In this document: in pieces, positions 26,543-35,114 of the stretch
Layout: every line of letters begins with the position of its first letter
How positions within the stretch are numbered: position 1 is the stretch's first letter
NCBI RefSeq assembly: GCF_017640745.1
Contig: NZ_JAEPQA010000003.1
Location: forward strand, 124,001 to 188,000
DNA length: 64,000 nt
Origin: Nisaea sp.
GTDB lineage: Bacteria; Pseudomonadota; Alphaproteobacteria; Thalassobaculales; Thalassobaculaceae
Reading direction: 5' to 3'
Notes under the pieces: generated by a model
Told to the model about the DNA's origin: nothing
Database searches by the model: none
Seen by the model: only the letters and a program-made list of their open reading frames with translations
Program-made: the position numbers and the translations under genes

Positions 26543-27589
26543 CTAGTCGGCGGTGGCGGTGGAAGTGCCTGAAAGTTCGTCGAGAACGGCGCGCGTGCCG
26601 CTTTCGCCCTGGCGCCAGACGGCCTCCAGCCACTCCGGATCGTCACAGAACAGCGCATTGCGCAATTCCGCCTTGATCCTGCGGCCGAGCGGCGTGTGCA
26701 GGTCGCCGTGGAACTTCAGCCAGGTGTCGGCCCGATGGTTGTTCACGATCTGGCCGATCGGGAAAGTGCCGAATTCGAGGATCACCTTGATCGGCGCTTC
26801 CGGACAATCGACGTCGTCGAGCACGTCGCAGGCGACATGCCGGATGCTGGAGGAGGCCGCGCCCGCACGCGGCGTGCTATCCCGGCGGATCACCTCAAGC
26901 GCGCCATACTCGCCGAGGCCGGTATGCAGATCGACGATCGCGAGCCGCTCCGCGCCGGCGCCGTGCCGGGAGACGACCTCGGCGAGATTCGCGATGGTCC
27001 AGCTCCGCTCCTTGCCGCCGTAGAACAGGCCATCCGGGTGGCTGTACTGGCCGGCGAGGACGTTCCGGCTGAAGCTCTCGAAGCCTTTTTCGTCGATATA
27101 GGCCGCGATGCGCGCTTCCGCCGCCTCGCGCTCCGGTCCGTCCCAGACGGCAGGGCAGAGCGCATCGTGCAGCGCATCGTAGTCCGGGTTCTCCGGCAGC
27201 GGATCGAAGCTCAGCAGGTTGTTGCGGTTGGGGTCGATATTGTTCTCGTCCGTCCGCGTCATGGCGGCCGAGCCGAACGGGTTCACGGCGTGGATGAAGA
27301 CGGCCGCCATGTCCGCGGGCAGCCAGCTTTCGATCTCGTCGAGCAGACCGAGCTGGATGCCGGACCCGGTGGTGAGTTCGGTGCCATGGAGGCCGGAGCT
27401 AATGAACAAGACCTTCCGGGCTTTCTCGGGACCGACGCGGACAGTGTCGGTCGCGATCTCGGCGGGGAAGTTACCGCTCAGCGGATGCCGCGCCGTCTCG
27501 ACCTGATATCCCTTCGCCCGTGCGGCCGTCAGGAAGCGGTGACGCGCGGTGTAGTAATTGTCGGAGAACAGGGTGAGGGAAGACGTCAT
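26543..27589 (-). CDS. M14-like zinc carboxypeptidase, DUF2817 family
   Basis: A 348-residue protein with the metallocarboxypeptidase fold. Zinc ligands appear in SSGLHGTELTTGSG (His and Glu) and in IVDLHTGLGEYG (His), and a candidate catalytic glutamate is in VILEFGTFPIGQ. The segment HAVNPFGSAAMTRTDENNID is characteristic of DUF2817 proteins, which are related to succinylglutamate desuccinylase and aspartoacylase. There is no signal peptide. Substrate unknown; an N-acyl amino acid or small peptide is plausible. It precedes the fhs operon on the same strand but is separated by the operator region. Confidence 0.85.
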   Translation of the reverse strand: MTSSLTLFSDNYYTARHRFLTAARAKGYQVETARHPLSGNFPAEIATDTVRVGPEKARKVLFISSGLHGTELTTGSGIQLGLLDEIESWLPADMAAVFIHAVNPFGSAAMTRTDENNIDPNRNNLLSFDPLPENPDYDALHDALCPAVWDGPEREAAEARIAAYIDEKGFESFSRNVLAGQYSHPDGLFYGGKERSWTIANLAEVVSRHGAGAERLAIVDLHTGLGEYGALEVIRRDSTPRAGAASSSIRHVACDVLDDVDCPEAPIKVILEFGTFPIGQIVNNHRADTWLKFHGDLHTPLGRRIKAELRNALFCDDPEWLEAVWRQGESGTRAVLDELSGTSTATAD

Positions 27590-27740
27590 CTATCCGGGCC
27601 CGGCGATATGATCAGGGATTAACGACTAGGCCCGGCCGGCGCTTCTGTCCATTGCCGATGCGGCACGGAGAGGGTGCTTGACAGGATGGGAACAAAATAA
27701 GAACTTCTGCGCTGAGAGGTGATGGAGAAGGGAGCCTGTC

Positions 27741-28148
27741 ATGGCGAATGGGAAGAGGGTTCGGGAAGGCGAGTGCCTTTGCGGCGCGGTCCGTTTCGAG
27801 GTGGCCGGCGATCTCGGCGAAGTCGTCGCCTGTCACTGCAGCATGTGCCGCAAGCAGACCGGACATTTCTGGGCGTCGACCGACGTGCGCAAGGACGCGC
27901 TGACGATCACAGAATCGCGCGGTCTCAAATGGTTCCGCTCCAGCCCGGGCATCCGGCGCGGCTTCTGCGGCGAATGCGGCTCGACGATCTTCTTCGACCG
28001 CGACGAGGGGCTGTCGATCTCGATCTCCGGCGGTGTGCTGGAAGGAGCCACGGGCGTCGCCACCCGGGCGCACATCTATTGCGCGGACAAGGGCGACTAT
28101 TACGAGATCGCCGACGGTGTGCCGCAATTTCCGGCGAGCGACCGCTAG
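27741..28148 (+). CDS. GFA family zinc-binding protein
   Basis: A 135-residue protein of the glutathione-dependent formaldehyde-activating (GFA/CENP-V) family. Zinc-binding cysteines are seen in GECLCGAVRF, VACHCSMCRKQTGHF and GFCGECGSTIFFD. True formaldehyde-activating enzymes are one branch; most members have unknown function, and this short version could be either. The ribosome-binding site is GAAGGGA. The end is convergent with the polysaccharide deacetylase gene, six bases away. Proximity to fhs suggests, but does not show, a link to one-carbon metabolism. Confidence 0.88.
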   Translation: MANGKRVREGECLCGAVRFEVAGDLGEVVACHCSMCRKQTGHFWASTDVRKDALTITESRGLKWFRSSPGIRRGFCGECGSTIFFDRDEGLSISISGGVLEGATGVATRAHIYCADKGDYYEIADGVPQFPASDR

Positions 28149-28154
28149 AGACGT

Positions 28155-28805
28155 CTAAGCCGCGGCCGAGACGAACGGATCGAGCGGCACGACATCTTTC
28201 CCAGCAACCATCGGCACGCAGTCTTCCGGATAATCCTCGCGGAAGGTGACGCCGGCGGCCTCGGCCCTGTCGAGGAACTCCTCCAGCCGGTCCATGGCGC
28301 CGGTCGGCAGGTCGTGCAGCACGATCAGCGTATGGTCCTGCGCTGCGATCTGCTGCAGCGCCGTCTCGACCCAGCCTTCCGGGTCGGCCCAGTCGCGCGG
28401 GATCGCGTTCCAGAGCACGCAGCTATAGCCCTTGTCATGCAGGAAATCGACGACCGGAGGGCTCATAAGATGCGGGCCGAGCTTGCCGCCGCCGCCGAAC
28501 GGGCGGAACAGCTTCACCGTCTCGCCGGTCTTCGCGACCAGCGCGTCGGTGCGTCTCAGTTCCTCGACCGCTTCCGCGCTGTCAGCCATCTGGCCGAGCG
28601 GTGTCGTGTGGGTGAAGGTGTGATTGCCGATGCGGTGGCCTTCCGCATGGGCGCGGCGCGCAAGGTCCAGGCGCGCCGGGTCCTCCAGCTTTTCGCCGAC
28701 AACGAAAAAGGTCGTCTTGAGACCGCGGCGGGCGAGGATGTCCAGAACCCGGGGCGTGACCTCCGGTTCCGGTCCATTGTCGAATGTCAGGGTGAGATCG
28801 GGCAT
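28155..28805 (-). CDS. polysaccharide deacetylase family protein (NodB fold)
   Basis: A 216-residue NodB-homology protein starting directly with the motif LTLTFDNGPEPEVTPRVLDI. The metal-binding histidines are in IGNHTFTHTTPLGQM. Motif 1 reads TFDNG where most members have TFDDG, so the metal-coordinating aspartate is replaced by asparagine. It lacks a signal peptide, so the substrate is probably cytoplasmic or not a cell-wall polymer. The start is placed at 28805 because homology begins there; no strong ribosome-binding site is seen and the frame runs on upstream. It is divergent from the TetR gene at 28960. Confidence 0.82.
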   Translation of the reverse strand: MPDLTLTFDNGPEPEVTPRVLDILARRGLKTTFFVVGEKLEDPARLDLARRAHAEGHRIGNHTFTHTTPLGQMADSAEAVEELRRTDALVAKTGETVKLFRPFGGGGKLGPHLMSPPVVDFLHDKGYSCVLWNAIPRDWADPEGWVETALQQIAAQDHTLIVLHDLPTGAMDRLEEFLDRAEAAGVTFREDYPEDCVPMVAGKDVVPLDPFVSAAA

Positions 28806-28917
28806 ACGTGCATTCGGACATTGCAGCGGCGCCCTGTCAACGTGATGACGGATTCCAAACCGAACTCTCTGAAAAAGAACAAGTTTCAAGCTTGGCTGTG
28901 CGCGGCGAATCAAATAG

Positions 28918-28929
28918 TACCGACCGGTA
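28918..28929. promoter_or_regulatory. TetR-type operator
   Basis: TACCG-AC-CGGTA is a near-perfect palindrome 30 bases before the TetR start codon, in the divergent gap with the deacetylase gene, and is surrounded by AT-rich bases. Its position and ACCGACCGGT core fit autoregulation by the adjacent TetR protein. Confidence 0.55.
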
Positions 28930-28959
28930 ATAATTCGGCTGTATGACAGGGGCATTGCA

Positions 28960-29577
28960 ATGGCTCGGGGACGACCGCGGAAGACCGATCCGGAGGCTGC
29001 GCTGCAGGACATCGTGCGGGTGTTCTGGGAAAAGGGTTTCGAAGGAGCTTCGCTGTCGGATCTGACGGCGGCCTCAGGAATGGCCAAGCCGGGCCTCTAT
29101 GCCGCCTTTGGCGACAAGCAGGCCATGTATGCGAAGGCGCTGACGCATTATTTCAACGGGATCAGCGGATCACCGCTGGCGGACCTCGTCAATTCATCCG
29201 ATCCACTGCGCGATGTCTTGCGGCGTTATTTTGTCAGCATCGTCGAGACGGCCCGGGATCCGACGACGCCGAGCGGATGCTTTGTTGTGAATTCGCTGAT
29301 CGAGAGCGGCAGCATGCCGGCGGCGCTGGTCGCCCTCAGCCGGGAGTTCGACCGCAGACGCCGCGACGCGTTCCGCACAAGACTGCGGGCGGCGCAGCAG
29401 GCGGGCGAACTCGCGCCCGGGACCGACGCGGACGCTCTGGCCGATTTCTTCTCCAGTCAGGTCCTCGCCCTTGCGGTGATGGTCCGCGCCGATACCGAGT
29501 TCGACGCCGTCATGCGTACCATTGATGTGGCGCTGTCGGCGTTGCCGGGACGACCCGCGCCGGATCGTCCCGACTGA
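28960..29577 (+). CDS. TetR/AcrR family transcriptional regulator
   Basis: A 205-residue repressor with the helix-turn-helix in the first 55 residues (ARGRPRKTDPEAALQDIVRV, FEGASLSDLTAASGMAKPGLY). The C-terminal ligand domain has a TPSGCFVVNSLIESG segment resembling the TetR_C group with GCF/LV motifs. A palindrome 30 bases upstream probably serves as its own operator and may control the divergent deacetylase. The 3' end meets the convergent RND pump gene within ten bases, but the pump has its own TetR gene at its head. Ligand unknown. Confidence 0.9.
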   Translation: MARGRPRKTDPEAALQDIVRVFWEKGFEGASLSDLTAASGMAKPGLYAAFGDKQAMYAKALTHYFNGISGSPLADLVNSSDPLRDVLRRYFVSIVETARDPTTPSGCFVVNSLIESGSMPAALVALSREFDRRRRDAFRTRLRAAQQAGELAPGTDADALADFFSSQVLALAVMVRADTEFDAVMRTIDVALSALPGRPAPDRPD

Positions 29578-29586
29578 CGTCGGAGG

Positions 29587-32500
29587 TTACTCCGCCGCTT
29601 CCGCTGCAGTCTCTTCCGACTTCTTCCGGCCGAACAACCTCATCACGAAGACGAAGAAGACCGGCACGAAGAAGACCGCCAGAACCGTCGCCGAAATCAT
29701 CCCGCCGAGCACGCCGGTGCCGATCGCGTTCTGGCTCGCGGCGCTGGCGCCCGTCGCGATCGCCAGCGGCAGCACGCCGAAGGAGAAGGCGAGGGAGGTC
29801 ATCAGGATCGGCCGGAAGCGCAGCCGCGCCGCCTCGACGGTGGCATCGAGCAGCGACTGGCCCTCGGCCCGGAGATCCTTGGCGAACTCCACGATCAGGA
29901 TCGCGTTCTTCGCCGAGAGCCCGATGATCGCGATCAGGCCGACGAGGAAATAGACGTCGTTCGGCATGTCGCGGGCCATTACGGCGGCGACGGAGCCGAT
30001 GGCCCCGAGCGGCACCACGAGCATGACGGAAAGCGGGATCGACCAGCTCTCGTAGAGCGCCGCCAGCAGAAGGAAGACGAAAAGCACACTGAGGCCGATC
30101 AGCAGCGGCGCCTGCGCGCCGGACTGGATCTCCTGCAGCGACTGGCCGGTCCACTCGTAGCCGAAGCCGGGGCCGAGATCGGCGACCAGCCGCTCCATCT
30201 CGGCAATCGCCTCGCCGGAGGAATAGCCCGCCGCCGCCTGGCCGCTGATCCGGATCGCCGGATAACCGTTGTAGCCGACCACCTGGGCCGCGCCCTGTTC
30301 CCACTCCACGGTCGCGAAGTTGGAGAGCGGCACCATGCCGCCATGGGTGTTGCGCACGGTGAGGTCCAGGATCTCCTCGGTCTTCATGCGGGTCGCCTGT
30401 TCCGCCTGGACGGTCACGCGCTGCATGCGCCCGGCATTCGGGAAGTCGTTGACGTATTTCGAGCCGAGATGGGTCGAGATCGTGTTGTTGATGTCGGCGA
30501 AGGTGACGCCGAAGGTGTTCGCCTTCTCCCGGTCCACGACGAGATTGATCTGCGGCGCGTCCGGCAGGCCCGAGATCCGCACCCCGGTCAGGATCGGATT
30601 CTGCTGCGCCGCCGCCATCAGGCGTCCGGTGCCCTCGACCAGAGCGGTGTGGCCGAGCCCGCCGCGATCCTGCAGGCGGAAATCGAAACCGCTCGAATTG
30701 CCGAGGCCGCGGATCGGCGGCGGCGAGAGCGCGAAGACAAGCGCATCCTTGATGCCGAACAGCCGGCCGTTGGTCCGTCCGGCAATGGCGGCCGCCGAGT
30801 TTTCCGGTCCGCGCTCGCTCCAGTCTTTCAGCGGAACGAAGGCAATGCCGGCATTCTCGCCGGTACCGGAGAAGCTGAAGCCGGAGACGGTGACGATGGT
30901 GTTGACGCCTTCCTGTCCGATGAAGGCGTCCTCGACCTGCTCGATCACGCTGAGCGTCCGGTTGGCGCTCGCCTCCGCCGGAGCCTGGATGTTCACCAGC
31001 AGATAGCCCTGGTCCTCGTTCGGAATGAAGGCGCTGGGCAGCTGCACCCAGGCCCAGCCGAGCCCGGCGACGAGGGCGCCGTAGATGATCATGAAGCGCC
31101 CGGCGCGGGACGCGATGCGCCCGACGACGGAACTGTAGCCGCGTGCGGTACGGTCGAAGCCCCGGTTAAACCAGCCGAAGAAACCGCGCTTGGCGTGGGA
31201 ATGCCCGGCCTCGACCGGCTTCAGGAAGCTGGCGCAGAGCGCCGGCGTCAGCGAGAGGGCGAGGAAGCCCGAGAACAGGATCGAGACCACCATGGTCAGG
31301 CTGAACTGCTGATAGATCACACCGACGGCACCGGGGAAGAACGCCATCGGCACGAAGACGGCGGTCAGCACCAGCGTGATGCCGACGACGGCGCCGGTGA
31401 TCTGCTTCATTGCCTTCCGCGTGGCGTCCCGCGGGGAGAGGCCTTCCTCGCTCATGATGCGTTCGACGTTCTCGACCACGACGATGGCGTCGTCCACCAG
31501 GATGCCGATGGCGAGCACCATGGCGAACATGGTCAGCACGTTGATCGAAAAGCCGGCCGCGTACATCACCGCGCAGGTGCCGAGCAGGGCGACCGGAACC
31601 ACGAGGGTCGGGATCACCGTGTAGCGGAAGCTCTGCAGGAAGAGGAACATCACCACGAAGACGAGAGCGATGGCCTCGATCAGTGTGTTCAGCACCTTCT
31701 CGATGGAGATCTCGACGAATGGCGCGGTGTTGTAGGGGATCTTGTATTCGACGCTGTCCGGGAAGTAGCGCGCCAGCTCCTCCATCTTCGCCTCGATCGC
31801 CTTTGCGGTCTCGAGTGCGTTGCCGTCGGGCGTGAGCTGCACACCCATGGCGGCGGAGGGCTGTCCCTCGAGCCTGGCGGCGGAAGTGTAGGACTCGCCG
31901 CCGATCTCGATCCGCGCGACGTCCCGGAGCCGGACCGTGGCACCGCCGATATCGGCCCGGAGCACGATGGCGCCGAATTCCTCCGGTGTCCGGAGCTGTC
32001 CTTTTACCAGGACGCTCGCTGCGATCTGCTGGCCGGCCTCGACAGGCTTCGCGCCGATCCGTCCGGCGGCGACCTGGGCGTTCTGCGCCTCGATCGCATT
32101 GAGCACATCCTCGGTCGTCAGGCTGAGGCCGAGCATCTTGTCCGGGTCGAGCCAGATCCGCATCGCCTGCTGGGTCGAGAAGAGACGCGTGTTGCCGACC
32201 CCGGCAATACGCCGGATCTCGCCTTCGACATTGCGGCTGAGATAGTCGCCGAGCGCGATCTGGTCCATCGTGCCGTCGGTCGAGGTCAGAGTGATGACGA
32301 GCAGGAAGCCGGTGCCCGCGCGCTCGATCCGCATGCCCTGCCGGGAGACCGACGAGGGCAGGCGGGCCTCGACACGGCTGATCCGGTTCTGCACCTCGAC
32401 CTGCGCCTCGGCGACGTCGGTGCCGGGCTCGAAGGTGACGGTGAGGCTGATCTGTCCCGAAGAGTCGGACGTCGACTCGAAATAGAGCAGGCCCGGCACG

Positions 32501-32712
32501 CCGTTCAGCTCATCCTCGATCGGACGGGTGACGCTCCGGTACATGTCCTCGGGCGTGGCGCCCGGATAGCTGGTGCTGACGGTGATCTGCGGCGGGGCGA
32601 CGTTCGGATATTGCGCCACGGGCAGGAACGGAATCGCGATCACGCCGGCCAGCATGATGAAGATCGCGACGACCCAGGCGAAGATCGGCCGGTCGATGAA
32701 GAAACTTGCCAT
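29587..32712 (-). CDS. acrB: multidrug efflux RND transporter, AcrB/MexB-type (pump 2)
   Basis: A 1041-residue HAE1 pump beginning MASFFIDRPIFAWVVAIFIM, as AcrB does. The proton-relay aspartate pair is intact in GILVDDAIVVVENVERIM and the TM10 lysine in GLSAKNAILIVEFAKDLRAE. It should export hydrophobic or amphiphilic compounds in a tripartite complex with the adaptor encoded just upstream (13 bases before its ATG) and an outer-membrane channel encoded elsewhere. This is the classical form, in contrast to the divergent pump at 5740. Expression is probably governed by the TetR gene at the head of the operon. Confidence 0.95.
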   Translation of the reverse strand: MASFFIDRPIFAWVVAIFIMLAGVIAIPFLPVAQYPNVAPPQITVSTSYPGATPEDMYRSVTRPIEDELNGVPGLLYFESTSDSSGQISLTVTFEPGTDVAEAQVEVQNRISRVEARLPSSVSRQGMRIERAGTGFLLVITLTSTDGTMDQIALGDYLSRNVEGEIRRIAGVGNTRLFSTQQAMRIWLDPDKMLGLSLTTEDVLNAIEAQNAQVAAGRIGAKPVEAGQQIAASVLVKGQLRTPEEFGAIVLRADIGGATVRLRDVARIEIGGESYTSAARLEGQPSAAMGVQLTPDGNALETAKAIEAKMEELARYFPDSVEYKIPYNTAPFVEISIEKVLNTLIEAIALVFVVMFLFLQSFRYTVIPTLVVPVALLGTCAVMYAAGFSINVLTMFAMVLAIGILVDDAIVVVENVERIMSEEGLSPRDATRKAMKQITGAVVGITLVLTAVFVPMAFFPGAVGVIYQQFSLTMVVSILFSGFLALSLTPALCASFLKPVEAGHSHAKRGFFGWFNRGFDRTARGYSSVVGRIASRAGRFMIIYGALVAGLGWAWVQLPSAFIPNEDQGYLLVNIQAPAEASANRTLSVIEQVEDAFIGQEGVNTIVTVSGFSFSGTGENAGIAFVPLKDWSERGPENSAAAIAGRTNGRLFGIKDALVFALSPPPIRGLGNSSGFDFRLQDRGGLGHTALVEGTGRLMAAAQQNPILTGVRISGLPDAPQINLVVDREKANTFGVTFADINNTISTHLGSKYVNDFPNAGRMQRVTVQAEQATRMKTEEILDLTVRNTHGGMVPLSNFATVEWEQGAAQVVGYNGYPAIRISGQAAAGYSSGEAIAEMERLVADLGPGFGYEWTGQSLQEIQSGAQAPLLIGLSVLFVFLLLAALYESWSIPLSVMLVVPLGAIGSVAAVMARDMPNDVYFLVGLIAIIGLSAKNAILIVEFAKDLRAEGQSLLDATVEAARLRFRPILMTSLAFSFGVLPLAIATGASAASQNAIGTGVLGGMISATVLAVFFVPVFFVFVMRLFGRKKSEETAAEAAE

Positions 32713-32724
32713 GATCCCTGTGCC

Positions 32725-33912
32725 TTACTGCTTGCCGGCTGCGGCTTGCTGTTGCGGTTTCGGCTCCCACGGCTTCGGCGCCACAGGCGCACCCGGACGG
32801 ACCTTCTGGAAACCTTCCACGACAACCCGCTCGCCGACGACGAGGCCGCTCTCGACGATCCAGCGATTCCCCGTAATGGCGCCGAGCTCGACGTACCGGA
32901 GCTCAAGCGTCATGTCGTCCTTCACGACATAAACACGGGCCTTGCCGGCGGTGTCGCGCTGGACCGCCTGCTGCGGGACCGCGACGGCATTGCGCCGGAT
33001 CCCCTGCTCGATCTGCACCCGGACATACATGCCGGGAAGCAGCGCGTTGTCCGGATTGGGAAATTCGCCGCGGAGCGTGATCTGCCCCGTTGTCGAATCC
33101 ACGGTGCTTTCCTGGAGGAGAAGGCGGCCGGTCAATGGATAAGGTGCGCCATCGTCGAACTTGAGGCGGATTGTCGCCGCGCCGTCCTCCGAGAGGGAGA
33201 CATTGCCCGCATTGATGCCTGCGCGAAGGGCGCGGAGCTGCTTGGCGGACTGGGTGAAGTCGGCATAGACCGGGTCAAGCTGGCGGATGATCGCAAGCGG
33301 CTCCGTGCTTGTGCTCGCGACCAGCGCGCCTTCGGTCACAAGCGCCCGGCCGATCCGCCCGCCGATCGGTGCCCTGACCTCGGTATATTGCAGGTCGAGT
33401 TCGGCTGCCGCGAGGCCGGCCCGCGCCGCCGCGACATCGGCGTCAGCCTGCGCGAGGGCGGCGATCGCATTGTCGAACGTCTGCGCGCTGGAGACTTTCC
33501 GCGAGCGCAATTCCTTCTGCCGGTCCGCCTCGAGCCGAGCCTGCTTCTGCACTGCCTCGGCACGGGCCAGCGTGGCGCGTGCGCTGTCGACCTGAACCTT
33601 GAACGGGGCCGGATCGATCCGGTAAAGCACGTCGCCCGCCTCGACCACTGCGCCTTGCTGGAAGATCCGCTTGATCACGAGGCCGGAGACCCGCGGACGG
33701 ACTTCCGCGATCTCCGTCGGGGCGATGCGGCCGGGCAGGTCGTTGACGATCGGAATGTCTTCCGCGGCAACGACGATCGTGCCGACAGGCATTGCGGGCC
33801 GCGCCTGCGGTGCAGCCGCCTGTTTGTTCTCCGCAGCCTCGTCGCAGGCGGAGACAAGGAGAATCGCGGAGAGCGCAACGGCAAAGGTCCGAAAGTGCTT
33901 TGCGGAAGGCAT
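32725..33912 (-). CDS. acrA: efflux RND periplasmic adaptor, AcrA/MexA-type lipoprotein (pump 2)
   Basis: A 395-residue membrane-fusion protein. The signal peptide ends in the lipobox LVSAC near residue 23, so it should be lipid-anchored in the inner membrane. Lipoyl halves are at QGAVVEAGDVLYRIDPAPF and EVRAPIGGRIGRALVTEGAL, with an alpha-hairpin between, then the beta-barrel and membrane-proximal domains ending VVVEGFQKVRPGAPV. It sits between the TetR repressor (85 bases upstream) and the pump, all on the minus strand. Confidence 0.95.
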   Translation of the reverse strand: MPSAKHFRTFAVALSAILLVSACDEAAENKQAAAPQARPAMPVGTIVVAAEDIPIVNDLPGRIAPTEIAEVRPRVSGLVIKRIFQQGAVVEAGDVLYRIDPAPFKVQVDSARATLARAEAVQKQARLEADRQKELRSRKVSSAQTFDNAIAALAQADADVAAARAGLAAAELDLQYTEVRAPIGGRIGRALVTEGALVASTSTEPLAIIRQLDPVYADFTQSAKQLRALRAGINAGNVSLSEDGAATIRLKFDDGAPYPLTGRLLLQESTVDSTTGQITLRGEFPNPDNALLPGMYVRVQIEQGIRRNAVAVPQQAVQRDTAGKARVYVVKDDMTLELRYVELGAITGNRWIVESGLVVGERVVVEGFQKVRPGAPVAPKPWEPKPQQQAAAGKQ

Positions 33913-33997
33913 TGTGTGCTCCTGTAAGGGGGCCGGGTCGATCGCAGGACGGAACGGCCGGTAAGGTTGTCTTGGTGCCCTGATCGGAAACGGAATG

Positions 33998-34591
33998 TCA
34001 GATGGAATCCGTTGCCTCGTCGCAGGGAATTTGTTCGGGTTTCTGATCCACGAGCCAGTGGATCTCGAACATCAGCTTGCGGCGCTCGTCGCTCGGCCAT
34101 TCATAGAGGCTGAGCCATTCGAGCGCCTTAAGGCCCTCGATGGCGAGGAAGGCCAGCATCGCGCCACGCGGGTTTTCCGAGGTGTCGCGCACGCGGGCCA
34201 CGCGCCGCGCCATCATTTCGCGCACCGGCGCCCGGAGGTCGGTATCGCCGGCGACAGAGGCGCACAGGCTTAGGGCGACGGCCCGATCCTCGTCCGAAAG
34301 CTCGCGGGATTCAGCGATCAGGCGCGCTCGGATCGCCGCATTGGGTTCATTCGGGCCGAGGCGGTTCTGGATCTCCTCGATGCGCGCGTCTTCCGCCGCG
34401 ATCCGCCGCTCGATCACAGCCTTCATCAGGGCCTGCTTGTTCTTGTAATCGTATAGCACGCTGGCCTTGCTGATGCCGGCCTCGGTCGCCACCGCCTCCA
34501 GGGTCATGTAGGCCGCGCCATCGCGCGCCGCGACGGTCTGGGCGGCATCCAGCACGGTTTCTCTGTCGATCGTTCGCGGTCGTCCGACCAT
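33998..34591 (-). CDS. TetR family repressor of the pump 2 operon
   Basis: A 197-residue regulator starting MVGRPRTIDRETVLDAAQTV, with the recognition helices in EAVATEAGISKASVLYDYKN. The C-terminal half (about 120 residues) is the ligand-sensing domain and matches the TetR_C group that ends in a WLVDQKP segment. Being the first gene of the operon with the adaptor and pump, and having a palindrome 20 bases upstream, it is very likely a self-regulating repressor of its own efflux operon. Ligand unknown. Confidence 0.92.
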   Translation of the reverse strand: MVGRPRTIDRETVLDAAQTVAARDGAAYMTLEAVATEAGISKASVLYDYKNKQALMKAVIERRIAAEDARIEEIQNRLGPNEPNAAIRARLIAESRELSDEDRAVALSLCASVAGDTDLRAPVREMMARRVARVRDTSENPRGAMLAFLAIEGLKALEWLSLYEWPSDERRKLMFEIHWLVDQKPEQIPCDEATDSI

Positions 34592-34610
34592 TTTCGTTCC
34601 GGGTAATTAA

Positions 34611-34628
34611 TTTCCAACCGGACGGAAA
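34611..34628. promoter_or_regulatory. TetR operator at the head of the pump 2 operon
   Basis: TTTCC-AA-CCGG-AC-GGAAA is an 18-base palindrome with outer arms TTTCC/GGAAA and a CCGG centre. It lies 20 bases upstream of the TetR start codon, next to a TAATTAAT stretch that could be part of the promoter, so bound repressor would block transcription of regulator, adaptor and pump together. Confidence 0.65.
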
Positions 34629-35114
34629 ATAATTATGGCTTGGCAGAAGTCAACCTTCGCACCTGCAAAAAATGATCCTGGTCACGCCAGGATGTGCCTA
34701 TTCGGAGAACTTGACCGATAGAACGGGAGAGCGGTGCAGACGGCCCATTCTCCTTGCGCATATACAGCTTCTGCACGGCGGGGGGCGACGTCTAGCGGTA
34801 AGGCCTCGAAAGGCCGGGTCCGCATGGAAGCGCAATTTCATTCGGGCCGGTTTTGATCGGCCCGATTTGTCTGATCGCGGCGGTTCAACTTCGGGAATAC
34901 CGGAATACGAAGTCCACTTTTCCGGAATTGGTATAATTTCTAAATCACACCTGTAAGTTGTTGATCTCGATCATCTTTTGTGCGGGGTGAGGAAGATTTT
35001 TGTTATTTTATATGTGGTTAATTTCCAAGTTCATGAAAATTGCGTTAACTAAAATATAAACTTTAGAAACTATTAATGGTAATCGTTGGGATCAACGTCG
35101 GGTTGGAGTTCGAG
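34629..35114. other. intergenic region with an AT-rich promoter block
   Basis: About 490 bases without a convincing gene between the divergent TetR and globin-chemoreceptor genes. The left part is GC-rich and non-coding in all frames I examined. From about 34930 to 35110 the sequence becomes strongly AT-rich (TTGTTATTTTATATGTGG, then ACTAAAATATAAAC), which is the likely promoter of the chemoreceptor gene. No known riboswitch fold is apparent. Confidence 0.5.

Noticed and set aside
28155-29087. Longer start for the polysaccharide deacetylase
   Set aside because: The extra N-terminal 94 residues cross the TetR gene start and operator and have no resemblance to the family.
30343-33927. 1194-codon plus-strand frame opposite pump 2 and its adaptor
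   Set aside because: Same reason: it is the complement of two clearly real genes and shows no domain.
34672-34956. 94-codon plus-strand frame in the gap before the globin chemoreceptor
   Set aside because: No ribosome-binding site, no recognisable pattern, and composition unlike the neighbouring genes.
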